Assembly (NCBI RefSeq): GCF_035989305.1
Contig: NZ_CP108514.1
Span: forward strand, 7,854,501 to 7,918,500
Reading direction: 5' to 3'
Length of the DNA: 64,000 bases
Source of the DNA: Streptomyces sp. NBC_01233
Lineage (GTDB): Bacteria > Actinomycetota > Actinomycetes > Streptomycetales > Streptomycetaceae
Shown here: one piece after another, positions 27,021 through 36,400 of the stretch
How positions within the stretch are numbered: position 1 is the first letter of the stretch
Layout: each line of letters begins with the position of its first letter
Made by a program: the position numbers and the translations under genes
Notes under the pieces: model-generated
Databases searched by the model: none
What the model saw: the letters and a program-made list of their open reading frames with translations, nothing else
Told to the model about the DNA's origin: nothing

Positions 27021-27429
27021 CTACTCGGTGGTGAGTTCGGGGTCGGGGAGCTCTGGGGGAAAGTGCCGCTCCAGGATCTCTACCCAGCGGTGCAGCCTCA
27101 CGAAGTCCGCGGAGTCGGCCTGCTCTTGCACGAGATCGGTGAGCGTGGCGACAAACGGCTGCGCGGAGGTCTCGGCCGGCAACGCCGCCGCAGCTTGCCG
27201 GAGCCGCTCATGCACGGCGGGGAAAACACCTTTCGCCCAGGCGCCCTGCTCCTGGATTCGCTTCCCTTTGCAGTTCATCCCACATGATTGCCTTCGAACA
27301 GTCGGGACTGTGCCAGGTCTCGCTGATGAGACCGCCGGGCTTCATATAGGCGATACGTATGTTGCCCCTGCCTGGCGGGGCGAAGCATTCGATGCAGTCG
27401 ACACATTCCGGCTCCAGTCTATCAGACAT
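27021..27429 (-). pseudogene. Hypothetical zinc-ribbon-like gene, frameshifted
   Basis: The N-terminal part (MSDRLEPECVDCIECFAPPG, with CVDCIEC) starts at 27429 with GAGGGAG upstream and is open to 27208. A second frame, 27021-27278, continues AWAKGVFPAVHERLRQAAAA and VRLHRWVEILERHFPPELPD. The two overlap and together look like one protein broken by a single frameshift. Two overlapping small genes remain possible. No family is recognised. Confidence 0.4.
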
Positions 27430-27484
27430 AGCACAGCTCCCTCTCTCAAGCGGCAGAGCCTGCCACCCACAACAGCCGATGAAA

Positions 27485-27600
27485 AGTCGGTCCACCGGGC
27501 GCCCCTTTACCGGGCGCCCCTTTACTGGGCCCGCCTGGCGGGGGGCCCGCCTGGCGGGGGGCCCGCCTGGCGGGGGGCCCGCCGCGTCCGACCCCTGTCG
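27485..27600 (+). repeat. GC-rich 15/16-bp tandem repeats, pentapeptide-repeat-like
   Basis: Two 15-bp units encode RAPLY twice. They run into at least three 16-bp units of the form GGGCCCGCCTGGCGGG. The pattern A-x-L-x-x in the first units is that of pentapeptide-repeat proteins; the switch from 15 to 16 bp destroys the frame. Confidence 0.45.
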
Positions 27601-28295
27601 TCAGGGTCCCATCGCGAGCTTGAACCGGGAGATCAGCGCCGGATCGGGTCGGCCAAGAACATGGACACGGCAGTTCGCACATCCGCGACGCTGGCCGGCA
27701 TCGACGCAACTATGATCACGTCGCCCACACAACGAAGGCAAGGAGTTGACCAGGCTGTCGTCGATCCGAGCCGGGGGCTGGCGCCAGCTCCTGAAGGGCC
27801 ACCTGGACGATCAGGTGGCCGGCAAGTCCCATGGGCTGCCCCCTCATTCGACTCTTCGTCGTGCGTGCGCGGCCCACCCGGAGCCGCTGCGGAAACGTAG
27901 GAGCCGACCCCGTCCGCGTCGATGATGCGAGATGAAATCAAGCCGCACGTGGGGGTGCCATCTCGGCCAACTCAGGCGTAGCGTAAGGCTCCTCGCAAGC
28001 AACCTCGGGCGATGCACACTTCCCCAGTGCCGCTGAAGCATCGCCCAAGGATCGTTTGTGAGAGCGACGTCGCACCTTGCGCGACGCGCGCCACGGAAGA
28101 AGAGCCCTGGCTCACGGCCCCCGCAAGACAGGGCTCTTCTTCCCTCCGCGGCCACCAAGCCGATACTCGAACATCGCTCGAATGCGGAGATAATTGATTT
28201 TCCCTCTTGCGGGACGTTCAGCCAATGGTCAGCTCGTCCGGATCAGAGGCGGGTTCTACATGCCGACCCCATGCAATCGAGGAAGCGGTGTCCTG
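27601..28295 (+). other. No recognised gene
   Basis: Apart from the hairpin at 28095-28143, no coding sequence or known element could be recognised here on either strand. Confidence 0.4.
28095..28143 (+). terminator. Perfect 15-bp hairpin
   Basis: GGAAGAAGAGCCCTG at 28095-28109 pairs perfectly with 28129-28143 across a 19-base loop. It is strong enough for an intrinsic terminator, but no intact gene now ends beside it, so it is probably orphaned by rearrangement. Confidence 0.6.
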
Positions 28296-28490
28296 ATGCG
28301 TTTCTTGGTTGTTCTTCCGGCCGTTTTCCTCGGTACTTCCCTAGCGGGAAAAGATGTGGCGAAACTTTCTGCAGCGCCGGTAGCCCAAGCCGATGCAGCG
28401 CGCTTCGGCCTCTCCTACCGGGTGTTCCAGATGATCGGTGCCTTGGAGTTGTGCGGTGGCGCGGCTCTGCTCGTAGGAACGTGGCTCTAG
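28296..28490 (+). CDS. DoxX-like membrane protein, truncated
   Basis: The 64-residue frame starts MRFLVVLPAVFLGTSLAGKD and ends IGALELCGGAALLVGTWL. It matches the first two membrane helices of DoxX-like proteins (FLG.S..GK and E..GA.GLL.G), which usually have four helices and about 120 residues. The second half is missing. Confidence 0.5.
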   Translation: MRFLVVLPAVFLGTSLAGKDVAKLSAAPVAQADAARFGLSYRVFQMIGALELCGGAALLVGTWL

Positions 28491-28554
28491 CCCCTGCCAG
28501 TTGGTGCTGCACCAGTGGTCCACGGCATCGCCCTGCCCACGTACGCGTCGCTGA

Positions 28555-28767
28555 CGAATCGCTACCGTCGACATCCACCTCACCGACTTCCGGGAAGCCT
28601 TCGACGACCACACCGCCTGGGGCCCCGCCAAGCAAATCGCCACACTCCTCACCAGCCGCGGCATCGACCCCAACGACCAGGACGCCGTCAACGCCGCCAT
28701 CCGCACCCTCAACGCCGAACGACTCGCCCGGCAACTCACCCAGCACCCTCCCATCCACAACTATTGA
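28555..28767 (+). pseudogene. C-terminal fragment of an unknown protein
   Basis: An open stretch without a start codon encodes VDIHLTDFREAFDDHTAWGP and IATLLTSRGIDPNDQDAVNA, ending HPPIHNY. Codon use is clearly coding-like (third-position GC). The family is not recognised. Confidence 0.4.
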
Positions 28768-28991
28768 CAATTGCTCGGTCCCTGGGGACTGACTGTCCGG
28801 ACGCGCCCAGCCCGTTCACCTGAGCCGGATCAATCACCCCAAGCCCTCCCGCCGCCTTGCCAGCGCACCCCAGGGCCCCCGCCCATGCCTCGCCGCCCAC
28901 GCCTGCCCAGCAGGTCGGACGCCCGGGCCCGGCGGGGGCTCGTCTGCACCCACGCCCCGCCGCCGCGGGCCACACCCCGAAGGACACCGAG

Positions 28992-30056
28992 TTGACCACC
29001 ACCACGGCCTACGTCAGCCGCCCCGCCCTCGTCCTCGGCGAGCACGTCGTCGACGCCGCGCGGGTCCGCGACGACATCCTCGCCTGGAACCCCGACCATC
29101 CCAAGCTCGAGGTCGCCCGCAAGGCGCTGACCAACCTTCCAGGCACCCGCCGCTACCTGCGCCCCTACGAGGAGATAGTGGCCGAGCGCAGTGCCGCCCA
29201 GCGCAAGGACGACGTCTTCGACGTCCTCCTCGAAGCCGCTCAACGGGCGGCCCGCGTCGCCATGGATTACGCCGGCGTCACCCCCGCCGACATCGACTGC
29301 ATCATCACCACCAGCTCCACCGGCGACCGCATGCCGGGCCTGGACGTCCACCTGCAGGACACCCTCCCGCTGCGCCCCGACATCCGCCGCCGCCCCATGA
29401 CGCAGCTCGCCTGTGCGGGCGGAGCCCAGGCGCTGATCATGGCGCAGGAGTACCTGGCCCGCTACCCGGACGACAACGTGCTCGTCGTCGCAGGGGAGTA
29501 CCTAACCTCGCTGTACCAGCAGTCGCTGCTGTCGATCGAGGACCTCATCTACAAGGCGCTGTGGGGCGACCTGGTGGCCGCCACCGTCGTCTCCTCCCGC
29601 CCCCTAGGGCCCGACGGCTGCCTGCGCATCGACCACAGCCTCGAGTACGTGATCCCCCACACCACCGACCGCTACCGCAAGGAGACCGACGAGCGCGGCG
29701 ACCACTTCTCCTCCACCCGGGCCTCGCTGCGCTCGGTTACCGACCTGGCCCCAGCACTGCTGGCATGGCTGGAGAAGAACACCGACGGGCCCCTGGACTT
29801 CGGGATCCTGCATCCGGGCGGGCCGGCGATCCTGGCCAAGCTCGCCACCGTCCTGGACGTCGACGAGGAGTTCACCCAGCACTCGCGCGACGTCCTCACC
29901 GAGGAGGGCAACCTCGGCGGGCCGACCATCTTCTCCGTTCTGGAACGCACCTACCGCACACCTCCCGCCGACGGTGGGCGCGGCCTGGTCTTCGGCCTGG
30001 GCCCGGGCGTTGCAATGGGTGCGCTCCTGGTGACCTGGGCCGACCCGCAGGCCTGA
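28992..30056 (+). CDS. Type III polyketide synthase (chalcone/stilbene synthase family)
   Basis: From a TTG start with GAAGGA seven bases upstream the protein is about 354 residues, the family norm. The thiolase-fold catalytic triad is visible: Cys in MTQLACAGGAQALIMAQ, His in FGILHPGGPAIL and Asn in EEGNLGGPTIFSVLERT. Such enzymes condense a CoA starter with malonyl-CoA units. It resembles bacterial RppA/DpgA-type enzymes more than plant chalcone synthases, judged by eye. The usual partner P450 or methyltransferase is not adjacent; neighbours are a convergent hypothetical and IS21. A hydroxycinnamoyl-CoA from the cluster at 1-14173 could in principle be a starter, but that is speculation. 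Confidence 0.9.
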   Translation: MTTTTAYVSRPALVLGEHVVDAARVRDDILAWNPDHPKLEVARKALTNLPGTRRYLRPYEEIVAERSAAQRKDDVFDVLLEAAQRAARVAMDYAGVTPADIDCIITTSSTGDRMPGLDVHLQDTLPLRPDIRRRPMTQLACAGGAQALIMAQEYLARYPDDNVLVVAGEYLTSLYQQSLLSIEDLIYKALWGDLVAATVVSSRPLGPDGCLRIDHSLEYVIPHTTDRYRKETDERGDHFSSTRASLRSVTDLAPALLAWLEKNTDGPLDFGILHPGGPAILAKLATVLDVDEEFTQHSRDVLTEEGNLGGPTIFSVLERTYRTPPADGGRGLVFGLGPGVAMGALLVTWADPQA

Positions 30057-30117
30057 CCTCTCATCAGGGGGCCGCCCGGGATGTGCTTCCCGGGCGGTCC
30101 GACACGAGTGCCTGCGC

Positions 30118-30690
30118 TCACACCGCGGTGGCGGGCACGGTCCCGCCCGCGGGCCGTGGTGCCGGACGCCAGGAGGATCCGGTCGGACGGGGCCGGCGGA
30201 CCAGGACCGGTGACGCGGGGGAGAGCGGCTCGAACCCGGCGCGCCCGTAAAGGCGGGCGAGCCGCTCGTCGGCGGCCACCGCCACCAGGACGGTGCCACT
30301 GTCGTCGGCGAAGGTGAGCAGGGCCCGCACCAGATCGCGGGTTGCCTGCCCGTCGTGCCCGCCGGCCAGCGATCCCACCTCCGCCCACGGCTCGCACAGC
30401 ACCCGGACCTCACGGCGCAGCCGCACGCCCACCCGGGCCGCCCGGGCGAGGGAGGCGAGTTGCCACAGCAGCAGAGCCGCGACCACGAGCAGCGCCCCGT
30501 GCATCGCCCACCGGCCGCCGACCGGTCCGGCGACGGCGCCGCCGATGAAAGCCCCTGCCAGGGCGGTCGGGGTGAGCAGCGCCGCGAACGCGGCCACTGT
30601 CGCGGGCAGAAGCAGCACACTCTGCCTCGCGGTTCGCGTCCAGGGCTGGGGCCGGCGCGGCACGAGCGTCGCCGCACCGCAGCACAGCAC
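30118..30690 (-). CDS. Hypothetical membrane protein with GNAT-like tail
   Basis: From a GTG at 30690 the product is about 191 residues. Two hydrophobic helices come first (LLLPATVAAFAALLTPTALA and ALLVVAALLLWQLASLARAA). A soluble part follows with VLVAVAADERLARLYGRAGF, similar to the acetyl-CoA-binding end of GNAT acetyltransferases. It is convergent with the polyketide synthase. The start is not certain. Confidence 0.5.
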   Translation of the reverse strand: MLCCGAATLVPRRPQPWTRTARQSVLLLPATVAAFAALLTPTALAGAFIGGAVAGPVGGRWAMHGALLVVAALLLWQLASLARAARVGVRLRREVRVLCEPWAEVGSLAGGHDGQATRDLVRALLTFADDSGTVLVAVAADERLARLYGRAGFEPLSPASPVLVRRPRPTGSSWRPAPRPAGGTVPATAV

Positions 30691-30722
30691 CCGCCCAGAG
30701 CACCGCTGAATGCCGCATTCGA

Positions 30723-30878
30723 TCAGCCAGAACGGGGCGAACAGCCGCCGCAGCCACCGGGGCGGGCGGTGGCGGGGGCGAAGGCCTGCGCGAGGACGCC
30801 GGCGATCCGCGGCAGGCTGCGCCACGGAGCGAGCAGGCCGTCCGGTGTGCTGACCGACGCAGTGGCAGTGGACCTCAC
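30723..30878 (-). CDS. Small hypothetical protein coupled to the DnaB-N repeat gene
   Basis: A 51-residue frame beginning VRSTATASVSTPDGLLAPWR starts at a GTG overlapping the stop of the gene upstream (GTGA). It ends in a Gly/Cys-rich tail (GGCGGCSPRSG). No family is recognised. Confidence 0.35.
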   Translation of the reverse strand: MRSTATASVSTPDGLLAPWRSLPRIAGVLAQAFAPATARPGGCGGCSPRSG

Positions 30879-31068
30879 TGCACCCCCTGGCCGGTGCGTG
30901 CACCGGTCCAGGTGGCCTGGGTGAGGCGGGCGGTGTCGGCGTACGGGCTCTGATGCAGAGGTGCGTACGGGTTGATCTACAGAGGTGACTCGGCGTGTCG
31001 GGGTGGGGCCCGGCTCGATGAGAGGAGCCTGACGCTGATCTTGTGAAGCGTCGAGGAGGGCCTGTCGG

Positions 31069-32487
31069 ATGTTGCTGGAACCGGGGCGGTGGCTGGAGCT
31101 GCGGCGTTTCCGGGCTCTGCATGAGGCGGGCGCGAGCATCTCGGAGATCGCTCGGGAGACCGGTCTGAACTGGCGTACGGTCAAGAAGTATCTGGAGAGC
31201 GACGGTCCTCCGGTTCCGCCGGCTCCGGCGCCGCGCTCGGATCTCGGCAACCAGGTGATCAAGCCGTGGGCGCATGTGATTGATGCGTGGCTACGGGCTG
31301 AGGTGCTGCTGAAGGCCGCGGTCATCCATGAGCGTCTGGTCGAGCAGTATGCCTTCCCGCACCACTACCAGCGCGTCAAGATGTACGTGCAGCAGGCCCG
31401 ACCCCGCATCGCCGAGGAGTTGGGATATACCCCGCGCGAGCTGGCGAAGTTGCACCGCCGCTTCGAGGTGGTGCCCGGCGCCCAGGCCCAGGTCGACTGG
31501 GGCGACGAGGGCAACATCCTGGCCCATGTCGGCATCCCGAAGGTCTACTCCTTCCACATGACCTTGTCCTACTCCCGAGATCCGTTCTGCTGCTTCACCA
31601 CCAGCCAGAATCTGGCATCGTTCTTCGAGTGCCACCGGCGGGCGTTCGCGCACTTCGGCGGGGCGCCCGGGGTGATCGTCTACGACCGGACCAAGACTGT
31701 CGTGCGCCGTCACGTCGCCCCGGGCGAGGCGGTCCCGTTGCATCCGGAGGCCGTGGCGTTCGCCGGGCACTACGACTTCGACATCGACGTCTTGGCCGCC
31801 TACCGGCCGACGGGGAAGGGCCGCGTCGAGCGCCAGGTCCTCATCGTCCGCGATCATGTGCTCGCGGGGCGGTCCTTCTCCAGCCTGGATGACATGGACG
31901 GGGCGTTCATGGCCTGGGTGCCCCAGCGCCGGGCGCGTACGCACCGCACCCACGGCGAGGTGATCGGCGTGCGGGCCAAGCGGGATCACGCCGCGCTGCG
32001 GGCGCTGCCCGCCAAGCCCTACATCGTGGCCGATCGGCACCTGCGACACGTGGCCAAGGACTGCCTGGTCGCCTTCGACGCCAACCTCTACTCGGTGCCC
32101 GCCACCAAGGTCCGCCACCGCCAGCTCGTCGAGGTCAGAGCCTCCGCAGGCACCGTGGCCCTGCATTCCACCGTGCCCGACGCGCAGGGCATCACGCTGC
32201 TGGCCGTGCACTCCCGCGCGGTCGGACGCAGCGCGAGGATCGTGGATGAGGCCCACTGGAAGGCCCTGCCCGACGGACACACCCGCGCCACCACCACCGA
32301 CCTTCCGCCACCCGTGAGCAGGCCGGCCCGCTCCGGCGCCGAGGAACCGGGCGGTCTGATCTCGCTGCTGACCCGGGCCAGAGCCGCGCAAGTCCACGTC
32401 GGCACCCGTCCGCTGGCCCTCTACGACCAGATCGCCGGCACCCGCCCGTTCAACCCCGCCCCCATCGACCCCAAGGACATGCGTTGA
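31069..32487 (+). CDS. istA: IS21 transposase IstA
   Basis: The 472-residue protein has an N-terminal HTH (ALHEAGASISEIARETGLNW), an rve catalytic core with QAQVDWGDEGNI and GVIVYDRTKTVV, and a basic C-terminal half. It overlaps istB by four bases. The frame is intact. Confidence 0.92.
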   Translation: MLLEPGRWLELRRFRALHEAGASISEIARETGLNWRTVKKYLESDGPPVPPAPAPRSDLGNQVIKPWAHVIDAWLRAEVLLKAAVIHERLVEQYAFPHHYQRVKMYVQQARPRIAEELGYTPRELAKLHRRFEVVPGAQAQVDWGDEGNILAHVGIPKVYSFHMTLSYSRDPFCCFTTSQNLASFFECHRRAFAHFGGAPGVIVYDRTKTVVRRHVAPGEAVPLHPEAVAFAGHYDFDIDVLAAYRPTGKGRVERQVLIVRDHVLAGRSFSSLDDMDGAFMAWVPQRRARTHRTHGEVIGVRAKRDHAALRALPAKPYIVADRHLRHVAKDCLVAFDANLYSVPATKVRHRQLVEVRASAGTVALHSTVPDAQGITLLAVHSRAVGRSARIVDEAHWKALPDGHTRATTTDLPPPVSRPARSGAEEPGGLISLLTRARAAQVHVGTRPLALYDQIAGTRPFNPAPIDPKDMR

Positions 32488-33257
32488 GCGAGCTGGTCAC
32501 CGCCCGGATCCGCACCACCGCCACCAAACTCGGCCTGCCCCACCTCACCGAGGCCCTGGCCGAGCACGTCGGCCGGGCCGACGCCGCGTCGATGGCCTAC
32601 CTCGACTTCCTCGACCTGGTCTTGGAAGAAGAACTTGCCGTCCGTGAAGAACGCCGCTTCCGCCACGCGCTACGGGTCTCCCGCCTGCCACACCACAAGA
32701 CGATTGAGGAGTACGACTTCTCCTACCAGCCCGAACTCGACCCCAGGAAGGTCAAGGACCTGGCCACCCTCGCGTTCGTCGAGGCCAAGTCCAACGTCGC
32801 GCTGCTGGGCCCGCCCGGGGTCGGCAAGACACATATCGCCGTCGCGCTGGCTGTCGCCGCCTGCCGGGCCGGCTACTCGATCTACTTCACCACCCTCGAC
32901 GACATGGTCCGCCAGCTCAAGGCCGCCGACTCCATCGGCCGCCTGGCCAGCAAACTCCGCACCTACCTGCGGCCTCACGTTCTCGTGGTGGACGAGGTCG
33001 GCTACCTCCCGCTGGAGCGTGACGAGGCAAACCTCGTCTTCCAGATGCTCTCCAAGCGCTACGAGAAGGGCTCCACCCTGCTGACCTCGAACAAGAGTTT
33101 CAGTGAGTGGGGTCAGGTCTTCGGCGACGACGTCCTGGCCACTGCCATCATCGACCGCCTACTCCACCACTGCGAGATCCTCGCCATCAACGGCGCCAGC
33201 TACCGCCTGAAGAACCGCCTCACAGCCATCGAAGGCGGCATCACTGCGGCCAGCTGA
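32484..33257 (+). CDS. istB: IS21 helper ATPase IstB
   Basis: The 257-residue AAA+ protein has Walker A LLGPPGVGKTHIAVALA, Walker B HVLVVDEVGYLPLERDEA and the sensor region LLTSNKSFSEWGQVFGDD. It activates IstA and selects targets. Full length. Confidence 0.93.
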   Translation: MSELVTARIRTTATKLGLPHLTEALAEHVGRADAASMAYLDFLDLVLEEELAVREERRFRHALRVSRLPHHKTIEEYDFSYQPELDPRKVKDLATLAFVEAKSNVALLGPPGVGKTHIAVALAVAACRAGYSIYFTTLDDMVRQLKAADSIGRLASKLRTYLRPHVLVVDEVGYLPLERDEANLVFQMLSKRYEKGSTLLTSNKSFSEWGQVFGDDVLATAIIDRLLHHCEILAINGASYRLKNRLTAIEGGITAAS

Positions 33258-34632
33258 CACAGGATCAAGCTCTGCACATCAGCCCGTACACACCTCTGCA
33301 CTACAGCCCGTACGCCGACAGGCGGCCTGGGCGGAGGCGTGCTGCAGGTGTCCGCGGGCGGTGCCGATGACCATGCCGGGAGCGGCGGTGGGATTGCCGA
33401 CGGCGGTGTTGATCGCTGACGTCGCGGAGTGCACGTGGTGCACGATGCTGGCCTCCACCAGCTGGCGGCCCCCGCTGTGGGCGATGCCGGGCCGGCCGTT
33501 CTGGTACATCGCCCAGACCTGATCGGGAGCGAGCGATCCGGGCCCGGCGGTGCCGCGCCGGTGGGCGTCCCACACCATCAGCGCCGGGTCGACGGTGCCG
33601 CGGTTGGTGATCGCCTCCTGGATGGTGGTGAACAGCTGGGCCCGGCCCGGCTGGGTGAAGTCCTCGGCGCGAAGCCAGCGGCCCACCTGCTCCAGCTGAC
33701 CTGGGTAGCGCAGCAGCGACGACAGCACGGCGTCCTCGGTGAACACCATCTCCGGGCGCGGGGAGGACTGCGGCGTCAGCGCCGCGCCGACGGCGCCGGG
33801 CCGCCCCATGGCTTGCTCCCAGCGGTCTTCCAGCTGCTGGAGGGTGCCGAGCATGGCGTTGATCTCCATCTCGGCGGCGGGCGCGCCCGGCACCTTCAAC
33901 GTGTTCTCGATGCGCCAGGAGCCCTCGGTGACCTGCTGCTGGATGCTGGTCTGCAAGACCCGCTGGCCGAGCTGGGCGGCGTGCTCGGGGTGGGGGACCT
34001 GCTGCGTGGTGGTGAGGGCGTGGATCTGCTGTGCGACGGCCGGCCAGGCGGAGTCGGGGACCGTCCAGTACTCGTCGGCGGCCTTGTGCTGCAGCTGCTC
34101 GTAGAGCATCCGGGCCAGTACCTCCTGCCGCTCGGCGGGGGAGTGGCGCATGGTGACGGCAGGGTGGGCGTACAGCTTCTCCTCGACCAAGGCCTTGTAC
34201 ATCTGCCCGAGCCACGGGTCCTGGAAGTCGCCAGCCTTGAGCCAGCCGGCCAGCCGCGCCCCTTCTTCCGGGCGGGCCAGGACGGCGGCCAGCACCGCCC
34301 GCTCCGCGAACTCGCCCTGCACGCCGACGGTGCGCTTCAGGCTCGACTGGGCCACCACCCGCCCGTACTGGGCGGCGTTGGCGGCGTTGGGCACACTGGG
34401 GGTGCAGGCCCGTGACGTAGGCGGCGACCTGCTGCCAGTCGGCGGTGCCCGCCCAGCCTTCGGCGACGGCCCGCGTGTGCAGGTCCTCCACCACCAGCCG
34501 CCCCAGCACCTGGGTCCGCTGCTGGGGCGGTGCGGCGAGAACCGTCGGATGGGCGTAGAGGTGGTGGTCCACCAGCACGCGGTAGATCTCACGGCGCCAC
34601 GGGTCCGCGAAGTCCTCGGCCCGCAGCCAGTC

Positions 34633-34957
34633 GCTGCTGCACCGGCACATGGTCCACGAGCACGTGGTGGCCGGGATCGCCACCGCGCTGCGGGCCGGCG
34701 CGCTGACTGCCGACGCGGTCGCACTGGAGGCCCGCAAGTGGGGCGAGGCAGACCAGGGCGCCGACCAGCCGGCCGACCAGGACATCCCGCCGCGCCGGGT
34801 GGACGGCGGGGCGACGGTGACCTCGCTGACCGAGCGGCGCCTGGCCGCGCTGCCGCCCGACCCCAGGCCGCTGCCATCGGTGGCCGCCTACGACCAACTG
34901 CTGCGATTCCGTCGGCCTCCCGCCGACGGCCAGGCATACCAGGAAGAGGCACCGTGA
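34633..34957 (+). pseudogene. IS21 IstA, C-terminal fragment
   Basis: The frame (VVAGIATALRAGALTADAVA then VTSLTERRLAALPPDPRPLP and SVAAYDQLL) is the IstA tail of a second, different IS21 element. The catalytic core is gone; the left boundary abuts the DnaB-N repeat gene. Confidence 0.8.
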
Positions 34958-35481
34958 CCGCCAAGCGCAACCGCGGACTGACCGAACAGGCTGCCGACAC
35001 CGCCGTGGACCAGGCGTGCCGGATGCTCCGGCTGCCCACCATCCGCTCCCAGTACCCCGAACTGGCCGAAGCCGCCCTCCGCGACCAGATGACCTACCGC
35101 GGGTTCCTGGCCGAGCTGCTGCTGTCCGAATGCGACGACCGGGCACGCAGGCGCTCAGAGCGCCGAATCAAGGCGGCCGGCTTTCCGCGCGAGAAGTCGA
35201 TCCGGCAGTTCGACTTCGACGCCAACCCCGTCATCGACGCGGCCGCCATCCACACCCTCGCCAAGTGCGACTGGGTCAAGAAGGGCCTGCCGCTGTGTCT
35301 GATCGGCGACAGCGGAACCGGCAAGTCCCATCTGCTCATCGCACTGGGCACCGAGGCGGCGATGCACGACCGATTGACGTTCGGCGGCAACATCATCGAG
35401 ACCGGCACAGACTCCTACCGGCTGGCTGCTACCCGCGCCCGCGCCGAACAGATGGCGGCGGCCGCGGACGCCAGCTACTGA
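34954..35481 (+). pseudogene. IstB with an internal in-frame deletion
   Basis: This IstB starts MTAKRNRGLTEQAADTAVDQ and keeps Walker A (LIGDSGTGKSHLLIALGTEA). It then jumps from AAM directly to HDRLTFGGNIIETGTDSYRL, the last part of the family. Roughly 90-100 residues with Walker B and sensor I are missing, yet the frame is open to the normal end. The protein cannot hydrolyse ATP normally. Confidence 0.85.
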
Positions 35482-35539
35482 GGATTTCAGGTTGTCGTCG
35501 GGTGGTGACGGTTCATGATCCCTGCGGTATGCCGGTGGT

Positions 35540-36056
35540 ATGCGTTATCCGGAGGGTGGGGGCCTGACCGCTGAGCGTCGGGCGTTTCGTGAGGGGATCC
35601 GGCTCCAGGCCGGCGAGCGGTTCGCGGCGGGTGAGAAGACCGCGGTGATCGCGAAGGACCTGCGGGTGAGTGTGCGGTCGGTGGAACGCTGGCGTCGTGC
35701 CTGGCGCGAGGGCGGCGTGGAGGCCCTGCGCTCGACGGGCCCGGCCAACTCCCCGACTGTCACTGATGCCCAGTTCGCCGTACTCGAGGCGGAACTCGGC
35801 AAGGGCCCGTCAGCACACGGCTTCGAGGATGAGCGGTGGACTCTGGCCCGGGTCCAGACCGTGATCCGCCGCCGTCTGCGTCTGACGCTGTCGGTAGCGA
35901 CGGTGTGGCGGCTGTTGAAACGGCAGGGCTGGTCCTGGCAGGCTCCTGCCCGCAGAGCACTCGAGCGCGACGCGCACGTGGTGGAGCTGTGGAAGAAGGA
36001 GGTGTGGCCGCGGGTAAAAGCCTCGCGGCGGCGTCCGGGGCATGGCTCGTCTTCGA
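35540..36056 (+). pseudogene. IS630-family transposase, N-terminal part
   Basis: The frame begins MRYPEGGGLTAERRAFREGI and contains the IS630 HTH and winged-helix (KTAVIAKDLRVSVRSVERWR, LSVATVWRLLKRQGWSWQAP). A frameshift near 36020 moves the expected AAASGAWLVFE into the next frame. Homology stops at 36056, before the catalytic DEAGQ. Confidence 0.85.
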
Positions 36057-36275
36057 GTTGCGCCGTGAGGCGCTGTGATTCGTGTGGAGGTGAGAGACTT
36101 TCACCGCCGACCTGTCGTAGCAGGGAGGTGGAGCTGAGGGCAGCCTGATCCGGGTGATGCCGGGGAGGGCGGGAGCGGCCCTGACAAAGCCGGGACGTGC
36201 CAGTACTGCCGGATGGTGCGGGTCCGGCGAGCGGGATGGAGAGGAGTACGCGAGGAACCGGCGTCTTTACGTCTC
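36057..36275 (+). other. Structured non-coding insert, possibly the 5' end of a group II intron
   Basis: The segment starts with a GCGCC..GGCGC hairpin exactly where the IS630 coding sequence breaks. It contains several G-rich stem-forming stretches and GAGTACGCGAGGAAC, which recalls group II intron domain I. No reverse transcriptase is present. This is a weak call. Confidence 0.25.
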
Positions 36276-36400
36276 TTAGCCTCGATCCACCGATGTGGTC
36301 TGTGTCCTGTGGACAGAGAACCGAAGAGAGGTGCCTGCTGACCTGCGATGATGGGAGTTCTGACGCTTCCAGCACGCACAATCAGCAAGGCACCTCGTAG

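Larger units (their letters stand above)
30934..33320 (+). mobile_element. IS21-family element, complete
   Basis: The ends are inverted repeats beginning TGTCGGCGTACGGGCT, with further internal repeats of GTACGGG and TGCAGAGGTG characteristic of IS21 multiple ends. The 5-bp target duplication GGCGG lies at 30929-30933 and 33321-33325. It interrupts the DnaB-N repeat gene near its 3' end. Confidence 0.92.
30875..34632 (-). pseudogene. DnaB N-terminal-domain repeat protein, split by IS21 and frameshifted
   Basis: The remaining protein has three related units of the DnaB helicase N-terminal type: WLRAEDFADPWRREIYRVLV, WLKAGDFQDPWLGQMYKALV and WLRAEDFTQPGRAQLFTTIQ, each preceded by a helical VLAAVLARP or VLSSLLRYP segment. 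No ATPase domain follows. A frameshift near 34400 separates unit one from unit two. The C-terminus HLQHASAQAA continues beyond the IS21 element as RLTQATWTGARTGQGVQ to a stop at 30875. The N-terminus is cut by an IS21 fragment at about 34632. Confidence 0.7.

Noticed and set aside
27485..27600. Possible CRISPR array from short tandem repeats
   Set aside because: The units are contiguous 15-16 bp tandem copies without spacers, and no cas genes are present anywhere in the window.
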